Below are positions 32,360-43,777 of a stretch of 64,000 nucleotides of DNA, in pieces (position 1 is the stretch's first letter; each line of letters opens with the position of its first letter). The translations under genes and the position numbers were made by a program. This DNA comes from Phocoena phocoena (lineage: Eukaryota; Chordata; Mammalia; Artiodactyla; Phocoenidae): contig NC_089230.1 of the NCBI RefSeq assembly GCF_963924675.1, forward strand, positions 3,225,001 through 3,289,000, written 5' to 3'. Under the pieces are notes generated by a model. That model made no database searches. It was given only the letters and a program-made list of their open reading frames with translations, and was not told the DNA's origin.

Positions 32360-33870
32360 GCGTGTGGTCATTTCAGATTGGCTTCTTTCACTTTAGAAAT
32401 AGGCATTTGAGGTTCCTCCATGTCCTTTCTTGGCTTGATAGCTTATTTCTTTTTAGAGCTAAATAATATTCCTTTTGTCTGGATGTATCACAGTTTATTT
32501 ATCCATTTACCTACTGAAGGACATCTTGGTTGCTTCCAAATTTTGTCAATTATGAATAAAGCTGCTATAAAAGTGCAGGTTTTTGTGTGAACATAAATTT
32601 TCAACTCATTTGGGTAAATACCAAAGAGTGTGATTGCCACAGTGTGTAGTAAGCTTATGTTTAATTTTGTAAGAAACTGTCACACTGTTTTCCAAAGCAG
32701 CTGTACCGTTTTGCATGCCCACCAGCGGTGAATGAGAGTTCCTGTTGCTCCACGTCTTGGCCGGCATTTGGTGTTGTCGGTGTGTGTTCTTGATTTTGCT
32801 TATTCTAATAGACGTGTAGTGACATACTTATCATCTCATTGCATTAATTTGTGTTTTCGTAATGACATGTAATATTGAACAAGTTTTTGTATGCTTATTT
32901 TCAATCTGTATATCTTCCCTGGTGAGTTGTCTGTTCAATTCTTTTGTCTATTTTTAAATTGACTTCTTTGTTTTCCTATTGCCGAGTTTTAAGTGCTCTT
33001 TGTATATTTTGGGAAAAGTCCTTTATCAGATATGTGTTTTGTGAATATTTTCTCCCATTCCGTGACTTGTCTTCTCATTCTCTTGACATTGTGTTTCACA
33101 GAGCAGAAGTTTTTAATTTTAATGAAATCCAGCCTTTCAGTTATTTGTCTCATGGAACGTGTCTTTGGTGTTGCATCTAAAAAGTCATCCTCAAACTGTA
33201 GGTCACATAGGTTTTCTCCTATGTTTATCTTCTAGAATTTTTACGTTTTGCATTTTACCTTTAGGTCTGTCACCCATTTTGAGTTAATTTTTGTGAAGGG
33301 TGTAAGGTCTCTAAGTTTGTTTGTTGTTATTTTTGCATGTGAATTTCCAGGTGTTTTACCACCATTTACTGAAAATAATATTTTTGCTCCATTGTGCTGC
33401 CTTTACTTCTTTGTCAAAGATCAGTTGACTGTAGTTATGTGAGTCTATTTCTGGGCTCTCAGTTCTGTTCCATTAATCAGTTTGTCTATTATTTCACCAA
33501 TACCTTACTGTCTTAATTACTGTAGATTTATAATGTCTTGAATTCAGGTTGTGTCAGTTCTCCAACTTTGTTCTTCTTCAGTATTATGTTGGGTCTTTTG
33601 CCTCTCTATTATAGAGTCAATTTTCTGGTATCCATAAAATAACTTGATGGAATTTTTATTGGGATTGTATGGAATCTGTAGATCAATTTGGGAAGAATTG
33701 GTATCTTGACAATATTGAGTCTTCTTATTCATGAACATAGAATATCTCTCCCTTTATTTTTTCTTTGATTTCATTCATCAGTTTTGTAGTTTTCCTCATA
33801 TAGATCTTGTACATATTTTGTCAGATATACCTAAGTATTTCATGTGGGCATCAATTTAAAGTTACATTTA
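32360..33870 (-). mobile_element. older L1 LINE fragment, antisense
   Basis: About 1.5 kb follows the 3' UTR and ORF2 C-terminal half of an L1MA-like element in reverse complement. The AGCTAAATAATATTCC landmark is near 32457, and broken ORF2 scraps run to about 33740. The same order of phrases occurs in the older L1 at 54030-54986 and 59060-59780, so both belong to one subfamily. No intact frame remains and no target-site duplication was found. Confidence 0.85.
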
Positions 33871-34626
33871 TGTAGGATATCCTTAGAGCAAGCTTATCCT
33901 TGTAGCGTATTTGTGAACTAATCTTAGTAAAAACTTATTTAACCTCTGTCGGATTCAATTTCTTCTTTGCAAGGCAAAAATCATCGTGCCGTCTTTGCAG
34001 GTTGTTATGTACAGAGTAGAAATGAATATAAAGACTAAGTGATCAATACATTTACCATAATAGGTAGTAATATTTGGAGAAAATATACAGTTTCAAACAT
34101 TCCTGTTTTTAACTTCTGATCTCCAACTTCTATTTCACTAATCATTAATTATGATATTGTTATCTTAAACTTCATTAAAGCAACTTGAAACTTTTGAAAA
34201 AGCCCCTATTCACATTAAAAATAGCTCGGCTGATCGGTCAACTATAATCTTGCATTCCGTGAACAGTACTGGTGGTGTGAAAAAAAGCCAGTTTTCTTAT
34301 TTCACCTAGAGTTGTAGGAGGACACTTTCTTTCTTTCTTTCTTTTTTTCTTCAGGATCCTCAATGTTTCTTGCTTGACTACTAATCAATTGTGTTGAACT
34401 TATTAAAAATATTTTTTTCTTTAAAACACTGGAAATTAGAAATAGCATACTTTGTGTGCACAATATATTATTATCGTCTGAAAAATATTTGTCTGCTACC
34501 TACCGCATACATAATACAATATCTGAGTGGATAGAAAGTAAGTAGATGACAGAAAATGTGTTTGCAGCTTTCCTGTCTCCCAAAAGAACTTGAGGTTGTT
34601 TACAACAAAAACGTTGTCTCATTAAG
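33871..34626. other. AT-rich unique sequence
   Basis: It contains a (CTTT)n-type run at about 34325-34351. No exon or repeat family was recognised before the SINE target site at 34627. Confidence 0.4.
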
Positions 34627-34636
34627 ATCAAAGACC

Positions 34637-35009
34637 GGGGGAGTTCCCTGGTGATCCAGTGGTTAAGAATCTGCCTTCCAGCGCAGGCGAGGAGGTGATT
34701 CCTGGTCAGGAACTAAGATCTCAGATGCCGAGGGGCAACTCAGCCTGCATGACACAACTATTGAGCCCGGTTGCCTCACCTAGAGAGCCTGCAGCCGCAA
34801 ACTACAGAACCCACGTTCTCTGGAGCCCACGCACCACAACTAGAGAAGACAAAACCCACAGGCTGCAACTAGAAAGGAGCCCGCGTGCCACAAGAAGAGC
34901 CTGTGCGCCGCAACAAAAAAAAAGATCCCGCATGCCACAACGAAGATCCCGGGCGCTGCAACTAAGACCTGACGCAGCCAAAAAAAAAAAAAACCAAAAA
35001 ACAAAAAAA
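34637..35009 (+). mobile_element. long CHR-2-like tRNA-derived SINE
   Basis: The plus-strand copy opens GGGGAGTTCCCTGGTGATCC with a tRNA-like head (A box around GTGGTTAAGAATC, decayed B box around GGTCAGGAACTAA). A long tail region follows of CCACAACTAGAGAAG-type phrases repeated with variation, ending in an A-rich tail from about 34979. Target-site duplications of 10 bp at 34627-34636 and 35010-35019 differ at one base. The 231-codon frame at 34659-35354 merely crosses it. It is older or of a different subfamily than the copy at 24269-24472. Confidence 0.92.
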
Positions 35010-35019
35010 ATCGAAGACC

Positions 35020-35369
35020 ATGAGCATAAGATGAAATTAAATGAACAACTCCATGGAAGTGGTAAAGGGAGCAGTTTGTCAACACATTTCAATTCGGAAC
35101 GGATGTTGCCTCTGAGCGCACACTCTGACCCGAAGGTCCCAGCAGCTGAGCAGAGAGCTAAGTGCAGTGAACGTCAACTCCCTGCTGTTGTCAGCAGGCG
35201 GCCTGTGAGAAGGCAGAAGACACTTCATGCCCTGGGGAGTCAGACCCCAGCCTACTGCGTACACCGGACCCAGACGGGAGACGGAAACGGCCAAGGAGAG
35301 GGAGACCACAGAGATGGAGCCCAGGAAATGAACCGGGTTGGGAGATTTCATTAAGCAGCCCTTCTAGAA
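35020..35369. other. unique sequence, no gene seen
   Basis: The tail of a long frame beginning in the SINE (34659-35354) covers this stretch. Its part outside the SINE is not like any protein I recognise, and an opposing frame covers the same bases. Confidence 0.4.
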
Positions 35370-36060
35370 TGACTTGTTTATTTAGGTGAGGGCCTGGGGA
35401 CAGAAAACGTACTTCCTGGGAATCTAGACAGGCCAGCTTGGCCTCAGTGGAGATTAGTGACGAAGTGAAAGGAAGGGTTGAAAAGACAATTTGAGTGCGA
35501 TTGTCAGTGACCCCTGAGTCCAGTCTAAGCAGCTTGGACTATAGCTTCTGGGCCGTTCTGTGCTGGCTTGTTTTCCTTTTAACCAGAAAAATGTTAAATG
35601 AAAATATCTTAAAAAGATTAATCTAGGAGTAGTTCCAGGATGGTGTTAGGAAAGGCACTGGGCCAGACAGCCTGGCTATGGTCGGACAGAGAGAAGGAGG
35701 TGAGCCGTGAGAGACATTTCAGAGGAAAGAAGCCATGGGGGGACAGTTACGGGGCAGAAGAAGCCAGAAAGGTGAGGGGCACACAGCAGGCTGTACTTCT
35801 GCCAAACAAGTTTTCTGAGGAAGGGAAAGAGTTTTGTTTTAAAGAGGTTGACTTTGAAAGGATGGTGGTCAACCCTCCAGCAGACAGAAGCAGAACGCAG
35901 GTGTTCAGGGCCATGCACAGCGATGGATGGTATAGTTTAGGAATTATCCACGTGGACATGATAGTTGGTCAGTGACAGTTAAGCATTCTGAAGAAGTAAC
36001 TCTGGAGTGAATAAAAGGGCAAACGCAAGACTTTGGGGCACAAGTAGCCATCAAGACCAC
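35370..36060 (-). mobile_element. L2 LINE relic, antisense
   Basis: Phrases in L2 reverse order include AGTCCAGTCTAAGCAGCTTG, TTTTAAAGAGGTTGACTTTG, CATGCACAGCGATGGATGGT and ATTATCCACGTGGACATGAT. The copy is strongly diverged and its ends are uncertain. Confidence 0.5.
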
Positions 36061-36784
36061 CAGGAGAAGATGCCCGTAAGGGAAGGGGGAAACCTCATTC
36101 CCACGTCCCCCAGTAAAAGAAAGGCAATGGTCATAAAATAGTCAATGAGTTATCACACCTCAAAATACTTAATCAGATCCAAATAAACTTTGGGCATTTT
36201 TCTTGGACAAAGTTGAAAGAAGGAACGTCAGTGGACAGTCAGATCCTGGTTCCAGAGCAAGCCTGTGCTCTCTGCTAGTCTGTCAGAATTTAATGTTTTC
36301 TTGTAGGTCAAGAGGGAGTAATTCCTGTCCACCTCTCCTGAACCACCTGCCCTGCCAAGTGTGAGGCCAGAAAGGGTGGATGTAGAAATCCTCATCCTCG
36401 GGGCAGGCTGCTAGATGCGCTTTTGGTCCAGAGGGGAGTCTTCAGAGAGACATGGGAAGGCTGCCTGCCAAGCCTCTTACAGGTCCCACCAGCAGATTCC
36501 ATCATGTAGCACAGACAGTGAATTTATTCATCATCTAGGGGGGAAAATCAAGTCTGCTTTCTGCGGGGAGGTACTTCTGTGTTTTCGGCTGACCTGGGGA
36601 ATTCATTTCACAGGTTGCATCAGTAGTTCTTTCTGTGGAGTCCCCTGCTCCCTGCACCCCGTTACAGGCTTGATCCCAGCACGCATGCAGCATTTCACCT
36701 GCTGATAGAGCCCTGTAGAAAACAAGTGGTTCAGCCTTGTCTTCTACAAATATTAAAAAGTAGACCCTAGGCATCATTGTTTAT
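36061..36784. other. unique sequence, no gene seen
   Basis: Composition is ordinary. Opposing frames at 36415-36705 (plus) and 36535-36777 (minus) overlap and lack domains. Confidence 0.35.
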
Positions 36785-37290
36785 TTGTTAGGTTTGTCCA
36801 CTAAGCACCCAACATGCTTGCTGGGAGCCAGACGTGGTGCTGGGCCAGTCAGAAAACTCAAGAGTGCTCGCTGGTCTGTGAAGACGGAGTGATTGAATTC
36901 CTCCTGCAGTGTGAGTGTGAGGGGCCTTTGGGAGAATCGCTAAGGGGAGAGCAGGCAAGTGGTCTGGGGTGGTGGGTGGGTGTTGCTACGGAGATGCTCC
37001 TGCAGGGGGCTCGGCAGCAGCTCAGAGCTCAGGGGCGTGGGCTGTGAAGTCAGTAGGAGATGGAGAAGGTCAAAGGCCAGTGAAGGAAGAGCCTTGCTTC
37101 CTAAAGGAGGGCAGTTGACCCTGAAAGCTACAGGGAATTACAAAAGGGGGCTAAGTGGGAGAGCAGCAGGTTGGGGGTGGGTTGGATGGGGTGGGGCTAG
37201 GGCACAGCAGAGGCACTTAGGGCCGCGCGGTAAGCCCAGGGCTGCAGGGGATAAAGAGTCCCTGACATTTCAGATTGCCTCTTCCGGGAG
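36785..37290 (-). mobile_element. probable L2 LINE relic, antisense
   Basis: AAGCACCCAACATGCTTGCT with GGGAGCCAGACGTGGTGCTG begins like an antisense L2 or MIR end, and G-rich L2-like text continues to about 37290. The middle part is too decayed to align by eye. Confidence 0.4.
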
Positions 37291-40200
37291 GAGCAAAGCT
37301 TCGCTTTCTCAGTGGAACGGCACATTTTAGAGCCTCCCGGTTCAGAGCATGTAGTTCTCTGCTACATGAACTGTATACACTTACACTTCAGTCCCGTGGC
37401 AAATAATACTTAGGGGGAAATAATTTGTTTCAAAAGTCTGTAGTGTGCTAAAACTGAGGATGATTTGCTGACAGGAGTTATTTACCTCCTTAACTGTGCC
37501 CAGTGTTGGCGAAATGTTTGATGTAGAATGCTCTAATTATATTTAATGTCCACATTGCCAGTATTATGTCAGAGAATATTAGCGAGCAACGATGCCTTTT
37601 ACTTCACATGAAAGAAAATCACAGCCTGTCCTTTTAATACACAGCCTCCATCATCTTAAATGGAGAAGAGTGCTTTCAACTCAGCTGGATTTAAAGGATA
37701 GATACTTTCCGCGTTGACACGTGCAAAGGCCATAGTGTAAATCAATTGACATAGTGATGGCTTCATGTTTTGATTGCCCTCGGCAAGTAAATATGAAAGG
37801 GATCTTTGCCAGGAAATTTGAGTACCTATATTTATCTAGACTCGGCCAGAGCAAGAAACAAGGTAAGCTATGAGAAGTAACAGAGATGAATGCTTCCCGA
37901 GAGTGAGCTAGAAAGGGAACCTGGAATGATTTGGCAACACAACTACAGAGCTAGAGATGAAAAAGTAAACAAAGGCAGTGAAGGTGAGGCAGTCGAAATT
38001 TGGCTGTGCACAGAAGGCTCGCTCGGCCTTCATTGAAGGGCTTCACAGATGGCTTTCAAAAATATGAATCCTTTTCTTTATGTTGTGACCTTCTTCCTCT
38101 CTTAGTCCTGAAGAAATTCTCAGTTCTCTACATACTGGCACATTGGAGTTAGTGGCAGGAAAAAATGTGAATGTGGTTTTACAGACACATGTGGAAACTG
38201 GCACCAGGCACACCTAACTCCAAAAACAGTCGAACTCAAGCCACACTGAAAATGTGACCATCACCGACTCCCACTGACCAGGGCAGGGAGACCTCCTGTG
38301 CGACGAGCCATCCGCCAGCAGTGCGATAGCTTTTGTGTCTTCAGCTCGAATCTGAATTTCTAAGAGGATTTTGGGAACTTAACGCATGATCTTTTCAAAT
38401 TTCTAAAAGCTCTGAATAACTAGAGGTTGACGTTGAACTTGCCTCTTCTTCTTTCCAACTTCATGGTCAACGTTTCCATGACCATACCACTCATTTGACC
38501 TCATGCCAACGTGGTCCCCAGTCTCCCTCAAGTCTTGGGCCCAGGTCTGCTCTGCAAACTTCCTTTTCTACTGTACACCCAATCGATCTGCTGTTGTCAC
38601 TGCTTTCCTGCCAAGAGAACAGGTTGTAATCCAGGCCTGCTGTGCCGTGCGCGGGGCAGGAAGGCAGCTGATGGGAGTGAAATAAAGAGTGATGTGTGGA
38701 ACTCAGGACTTAACACTAATTTTGTACAAATGGGGAGAGGCTCAGGGAGAGGCAGAAAGTGATTGCCTCTGTTTACTAAGTGAAGATCCCAACAGATGAA
38801 TCAACTTCCTGTACTGTCAACACACATCCTACGAGTATCAAAAAAGGGCAATATGCATGCATGTCCCACATCTGTATATTTAACTTATGAATAATGCGGA
38901 CTTTTTTTCTTTTTGAGAGAGAGGATCAAACACACACGTTAATAGCCGACTGAAGGACTGTCTTTCCCCTTCCTCATCTCAAGTTTTTTCTTACATTCGG
39001 ACAGGCGTACGACTGAAGCTGCGAGAGTATACGCTGGTCCTAAAGAACTCTTTGTGATGGAAAGACTGGAAACTTGCAAAATATATTGGAAAATGGGCCT
39101 CACTGTGGTATATGGTAGACCATGCAGGTGTAGTTATCAAGTGCAAAGAAATAAGGTTGTAAGGGGACAGTTTAAGCACTTCAGTTATAAGGATTTCTGT
39201 TGTTTTATAATCAACACGCCTTTTAAATTTACTAAATAAAACCCAATATGTAAAGCAGTTGATTCTGGTTCTGAAGGTGCATTTGCCGTCAGCGCATGAG
39301 GTCCTAGCAGGGTGAGGCTCCCGGTTTCTAAAGGAAGGCCCTGGGGACAGGAGGCCCCACTGAGGAGAATCCCCACTACGTAAACAGCGGAGTCTGGGTT
39401 GTGTCGGGAAGCACGTAGAAGAGTACATCTCAGGATGGAGACAAGTTTGTAAACAGGAAGTGAGCCGTAGGGTAGTGGAGACCCCCAGTTCCAGGAGGAC
39501 CTGGAGCAGGCTGGGTGGCAGAGTGTGAAACAGGTAAGGACGAGTGGGTACTGGGCGCTGAGACCCACATTCATGTACCGCATGGGCAAGAAGGGCGGGG
39601 CCCTTGGACACAGGTGCTCCTCTAACATCAAGTGACACCCAGATCCTATGTAGGAATCCCTCATCATTTGTGGTTTTGCCATAGTTATGCACCCAAGACT
39701 AGAAACTCGTCTTCTACAAAAGAAGACAATATTTACTGCTCCTGACTCCAGTAGACTTATGGGTATGTCTGTGAGGTCGTTTACAGAATTGCCTGTTTAA
39801 ACTCTGGTGCTGGAATACACAGAGAGGAGGGCAAGCCCAGAAAAAAGACGTTCTTATTCATCTGATCCTTTTGTAAGAGGCCAAGCAGTTACACAATCAT
39901 TTTGACAAGCCTTTAACTCTTTAACAGGGGATCATGGAAATGCTCAAGACATTACATTTCAATCCAACAGTGGCTGAATCAAATGCAGTCTCTGCTTAAT
40001 AAACAATTTGGGAGGAAAATCAGCCTCAGTCAGAACACCTCAACCATGTTTCAGGAGAGAGGTTACTTACTGGGGTCAGCTTTTAGTCATTGAAAAATCT
40101 GTTTTACTTTGGAAGTAGGTGCCTCTGGAAATCTGATTTGCTTTTCATAAAAATATCCTCGATACTATTTTTATTATTTATCTCTGACCCATTATTTTTT

Positions 40201-40494
40201 ATGACCCTCTGTGTCGAGTGGCCTGGGTTTTCCCGGCCGTGGAACATTTCAAAAAGTAACCCCTGGGGGTGGCAAAGGATGGCCATCTGTAGATGATGTG
40301 CAAAATCTGCAGCCTGGCAGAAATTGACTAATTAATTAGACCCACAGTGACGTTTATATTCTAAAACTAAAAATGTTTATTTTAGTAATATTTGCTGACC
40401 ACTGAAGAGATTTGAAGACCTAAAAAAAGTCCTGAAATTTATTTTCAGGTCAAAAGAATGAACACAAGTATGCTGCTCGAATTTCCAAGTTTAC
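37291..40494. other. long unique stretch, no gene or repeat recognised
   Basis: About 3.2 kb is mostly AT-rich with few repeat-like phrases. The longest frame is 233 codons at 38991-39692 (minus), with a 165-codon frame overlapping it in another register on the same strand. Neither has a domain, signal peptide or membrane segment that I recognise. The low repeat content may reflect very old or constrained sequence; conservation is needed to tell. Confidence 0.35.
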
Positions 40495-40634
40495 TAAACG
40501 TGGTTCCCAAATCCAGCGGCTCTGGGTGAGAAGGGTCACTAGGCTGCTGGACTGACGGTGGACGTAAACATGGTTCCCAAATCCAGCGGCGCTGGGTGAG
40601 AAGGGTCACTAGGCTGCTGGACTGACAGTGGACG
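40495..40634 (+). repeat. 70-bp direct tandem duplication, two copies
   Basis: Copies at 40495-40564 and 40565-40634 differ at three positions (40500/40570, 40521/40591 and 40557/40627), about 96% identity. The unit contains TGGTTCCCAAATCCAGCGGC. The sequence outside is single copy. This is a recent duplication and a candidate for copy-number variation. Confidence 0.95.
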
Positions 40635-41309
40635 TGCTGACATCAGCACACGCTAATCTCCCAGTATGTGCCTACAAGGAAGCGTGGCCTCCGAGATTAA
40701 GGGTGGGCACAGAGCCACAGAAGAGCCTCCGTGTGGGCATCGAGAAGAGCAGGGCCCTGGGGAGATGAACCATACCTCTCCTTATACATTGCTGTCCCCT
40801 TTCTCTGCCCGTGGCCCTGGGAAGGGATCAGACAGCCCCAGGAGACACCCTGACAGTGGAACGGGCAGACAGGCTTGTCCTTTCACAGACCTTTGGATGT
40901 GTTAATGCAACGGCCCCATCAGATGAACAAAAACAACTGCAATGACTGAAGAGGGGTCAGGGCTTCCACGCTGGACAGACCAAAGCAGTCGGTGCTTTGC
41001 TCCGGAGAGGACAAGCGGGCGGGGGAATTAGCAAGATTGTAAAGCAACCCAGGCTGTAAGAGGTGGATCGTGGGTTTTCTTTTTCATCACATCCCAGCAT
41101 TCTGGAAGTAGGCTGACACCTCTTAAGTTGGAAACAATTTCATTCATTTTTTTCCGATGGTAAGTGTATGGGGCCAGTTGTTGCATGGATTCCAGAAGAA
41201 GTCGAGGAATGTGGATGTTTGAGATTTCCTGCTGTTTAAGGGACCTCTTTGTCAGGCTGTCAGCCAGGGCCCCACAGAATGCCTTGGGGTTGAAGGGAGC
41301 AGAGGAAGA
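40635..41309. other. unique sequence, no gene seen
   Basis: It is moderately GC-rich at first, then mixed. Frames at 40666-40905 (plus) and 41028-41327 (minus) have no domains. Confidence 0.35.
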
Positions 41310-41530
41310 GGTAACACTACTGATCATGATACATATTACTGGAGATACGCTTTTCCACTTGACCCTTACAAGAAGCCTAAGCTATACGAGATTATTATTT
41401 TTCTTTGGATAAGGGACTAGGCTAAGAGAGATTAAATCATGGAGCATTCTGTGCAGAGCTCAGGAACTGGGGCCAGCGTCCTGACCCAGAGTGGTGACTG
41501 TGAGCCCAACCTCTCCGCTGTCTGGTCCCT
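41310..41530 (-). mobile_element. MIR SINE relic, antisense
   Basis: CACTTGACCCTTACAAGAAG, GATAAGGGACTAGGCTAAGA, and CAGAGCTCAGGAACTGGGGC before GTCCTGACCCAGAGTGG match MIR in reverse order. Confidence 0.65.
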
Positions 41531-41829
41531 ACAGAAAGCTGGGTCCCAGGTCCTTACTTCCTGTGTGTTGCTTTGCAGACTCTCCCAAGTTTCAATCAAT
41601 TCTTTAAATGTTTAATGATGATAAAGGTGGCACATTCCAAAAAAGACAAAACTAAGTTTGCCAAGTAACACCTAACTCAATAGGAATAATATAAGGACAT
41701 ATTGGTCACTTACCCTGAGAGGAGACAGCCAGAAGGGGAGGGCCCTGATGCGATTTCTGTTTCAGACCATCTAGGACCCCTTCTCTTCCCTCCTGTCACC
41801 TTAAAAAATAGCTAAATATACTTGTAAAT
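41531..41829. other. short unique gap
   Basis: Nothing was recognised. The DNA is AT-rich around 41580-41700. Confidence 0.4.
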
Positions 41830-42660
41830 AGAGTTAAAAGAGATTCAGGGCTGGGGAGGTGGTTGGTGTGAGGACTGGGGAGGAAGGGACTGGGTTTGGA
41901 AATGGGGAGCGAACCCGTAGGAAAGGGGGTGACCCGGATACCCAAGGACAGGACCTACCCCTCTGATACCTTCCATGGGGTGGGGGAGTGCGTCTCTCAC
42001 CCCCCACTGGGGGCCTTCCCGCTTGCAAACATTCATTTACGAGTGCGGGCCAAGGAGATGCCCGCGCGGAGGGTGGCTCGGGCTGAGTCTGGTCCCTGGG
42101 GCCCTGCACCAGGTGAAGGTGGCCCAGGCCATCACAGTCGCTGCGCCACGAGCTTCCCCTTGGAACTTTCTCCTCTGGGACAGATGGGTCTTCCTCGCCC
42201 TGGGACCTGGGCGCACTGGAGGTGCTCCGCGGTTCGAAGCTCTCTCCCGCTTTAAAAGGCAAGACGGGTTTCGGCACCTGGCCCTCAGCTGTCTCTGCAG
42301 CCAGAGCCCCCAGCCCTTGGCTGCATGCCCTGCCCTCGTCCAGCACCCTCAGTGCAGGGCTGTTCCCCTAACGCCGCTGCGCTGGGACTGCTCGGATCTC
42401 ACCTGACATCCCTCCTACGAGCGCCTAGCAGTGCTCAGGGCTCCCTCCTCCCGCACCCTCCTGCCCCTCACTTAGGCACCCCGCCCCACACCCCCAGCTG
42501 CACACCCCAAGTTCTCAGTAGCTTCTTGGCCGTTCAGAGGAAATCGACCTTGGCCACATGGCCAAGGACCCCATCTTCCCTGGCACGCTTCCTTGTGCTG
42601 GGCTCCGTCGTTTGGTTCCCCTTCTGCCGGGTGCATCAGCCCTCACCACCCCCCAGCCTT
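41830..42660. other. GC-rich block, no gene seen
   Basis: About 830 bp is markedly GC-rich with scattered CpG (41905-42100 densest, including CCCGCGCGGAG near 42061), but it is less CpG-dense than the island at 17755-18440. Frames of 110-170 codons lie open on both strands, as expected from composition, and none resembles a protein. An exon cannot be excluded; I see no splice-bounded candidate. Confidence 0.4.
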
Positions 42661-43058
42661 TGATAAAACAACGTGAACATTCCTGTCTTCTTTGTCAGCA
42701 TAGGGACCAAAACCCAAACAAAACAAAATAACTGAAAGCAAATGAATGACTGAAAGTGGGAAAATTATAATATCAGGATGGAATTTGAAGCACATTCCTG
42801 TAGCAGCTGTCAACATTTTAACGTGGATTTAGAAGAAAATATTACAGTGTGAGGATGTTTGAATATAGAATGAGTCATTGTTTTGATAAAATATTTTCCA
42901 TTTAATATTCCCTATCAATCTGCCCTATCAATTCACCCTCCAAACACACCTATTTCCTGAGTTTTTAGTATTTCATTTTTTAAACCAATGTTGTTACTCA
43001 TAAAGTAAAATTCAGTTGGAGGATACTTCAGTTGGTTAAACATAGGTTTGTTTTCTGT
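42661..43058. other. AT-rich unique sequence
   Basis: An (ACAAA)n-like patch lies at 42715-42728. No gene was seen. It ends at the L1 target-site copy at 43059-43072. Confidence 0.4.
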
Positions 43059-43072
43059 ATTTCATTTTTTTA

Positions 43073-43351
43073 ATTAGAGTACGGTTGATTTACAATGTTG
43101 TGTTAATTTCAGGTGTACAGCAAAGTGACTCAATTATATATATGTATATATATGCATATATATGTATTCTTTTTCTTTTCCCTTATAGGTTATCACAAAA
43201 TATTGAGTATATTTCCCTGTGCTATACAGTAGGTCCTTGTTGGTTATGTATCTTATACATAGTGTTGCGTTTGTTAACCCCGAACTCCTAATTTATCCCT
43301 CCCCTCCCCCCGCCCCCCCGCCTTTCCTCACTGGTAACCATAAGTTTGTTC
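43073..43351 (-). mobile_element. short L1 3'-end insertion, antisense
   Basis: The antisense L1 3' UTR is clear: CGGTTGATTTACAATGTTGT, a GGTGTACAGCAAAGTGACTC phrase, a TA-rich site and TATACAGTAGGTCCTTGTTG. The copy is only about 300 bp long (extreme 5' truncation). A TATTTCATTTTTTT word occurs at its left edge (43059-43072) and again after the adjoining SINE pair (43764-43777). Confidence 0.88.
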
Positions 43352-43360
43352 CCTATTTCA

Positions 43361-43561
43361 TTTCATTTATTTATTTATTTGGCTGTGTCGGGTCCTAGAT
43401 GTGGCTTGCGGGATCCTCGTTGCAGCACTCGGGAACTTTCGTTATGGCGCACGGGCTTCTCTCTAATTCTGGCACGTGGGCTTAGTTGCCCCGCGGCAGG
43501 TGGGATCCTAGTTCCCCGGCCAGGAATGGAACCCACGTCCCTTGCATTGGAAGGCAGATTC
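43361..43561 (-). mobile_element. headless CHR-2-like SINE, first half of a fused pair
   Basis: Starting at a TTTA-rich tail, the body reads GGCTGTGTCGGGTCCTAGAT and runs to GGAAGGCAGATTC. There the next SINE's T run begins. The tRNA-like head, which should follow (a CCACCAGGGAAGTCCC-like end), is missing here and is also not found after the next SINE. Confidence 0.85.
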
Positions 43562-43759
43562 TTTTTTTTTTTTTGCAGTACGCTCACTGCTGTGGCCTCT
43601 CCCGTTGCGGAGCACAGGCTCCGGACGCGCAGGCTCAGCGGCCATGGCTCACGGGTCCAGCCGCTCTGCGGCATGTGGGATCTTCCCGGACCGGGGCACG
43701 AACCCTTGTCCCCTACATCGGCAGGCGGACTCTCAACCACTGCGCCACCAGGGAAGCCC
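43562..43759 (-). mobile_element. complete CHR-1-like SINE, second half of a fused pair
   Basis: It is similar to the copy at 24269-24472: T run, GCAGTACGCTCACTGCTGTG, CpG-rich body and a full tRNA-like head ending GGGAAGCCCC. It is followed at once by CCTATTTCATTT (43762-43773), which matches 43352-43363 at the far side of the first SINE. One target-site duplication therefore encloses both SINEs. Confidence 0.92.
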
Positions 43760-43777
43760 CTCCTATTTCATTTTTTT

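Noticed and set aside
34659..35354. 231-codon plus-strand open frame
   Set aside because: The first half is a SINE translated by chance.
38991..39692. 233-codon minus-strand open frame
   Set aside because: No recognisable domain. A second frame in another register overlaps it, and composition drifts along its length. Kept as non-coding unless conservation or RNA says otherwise.
42225..42245. GGTTCGAAGCTC, resembling a tRNA T-arm
   Set aside because: No matching acceptor stem or D-arm is found within 75 bp on either strand.
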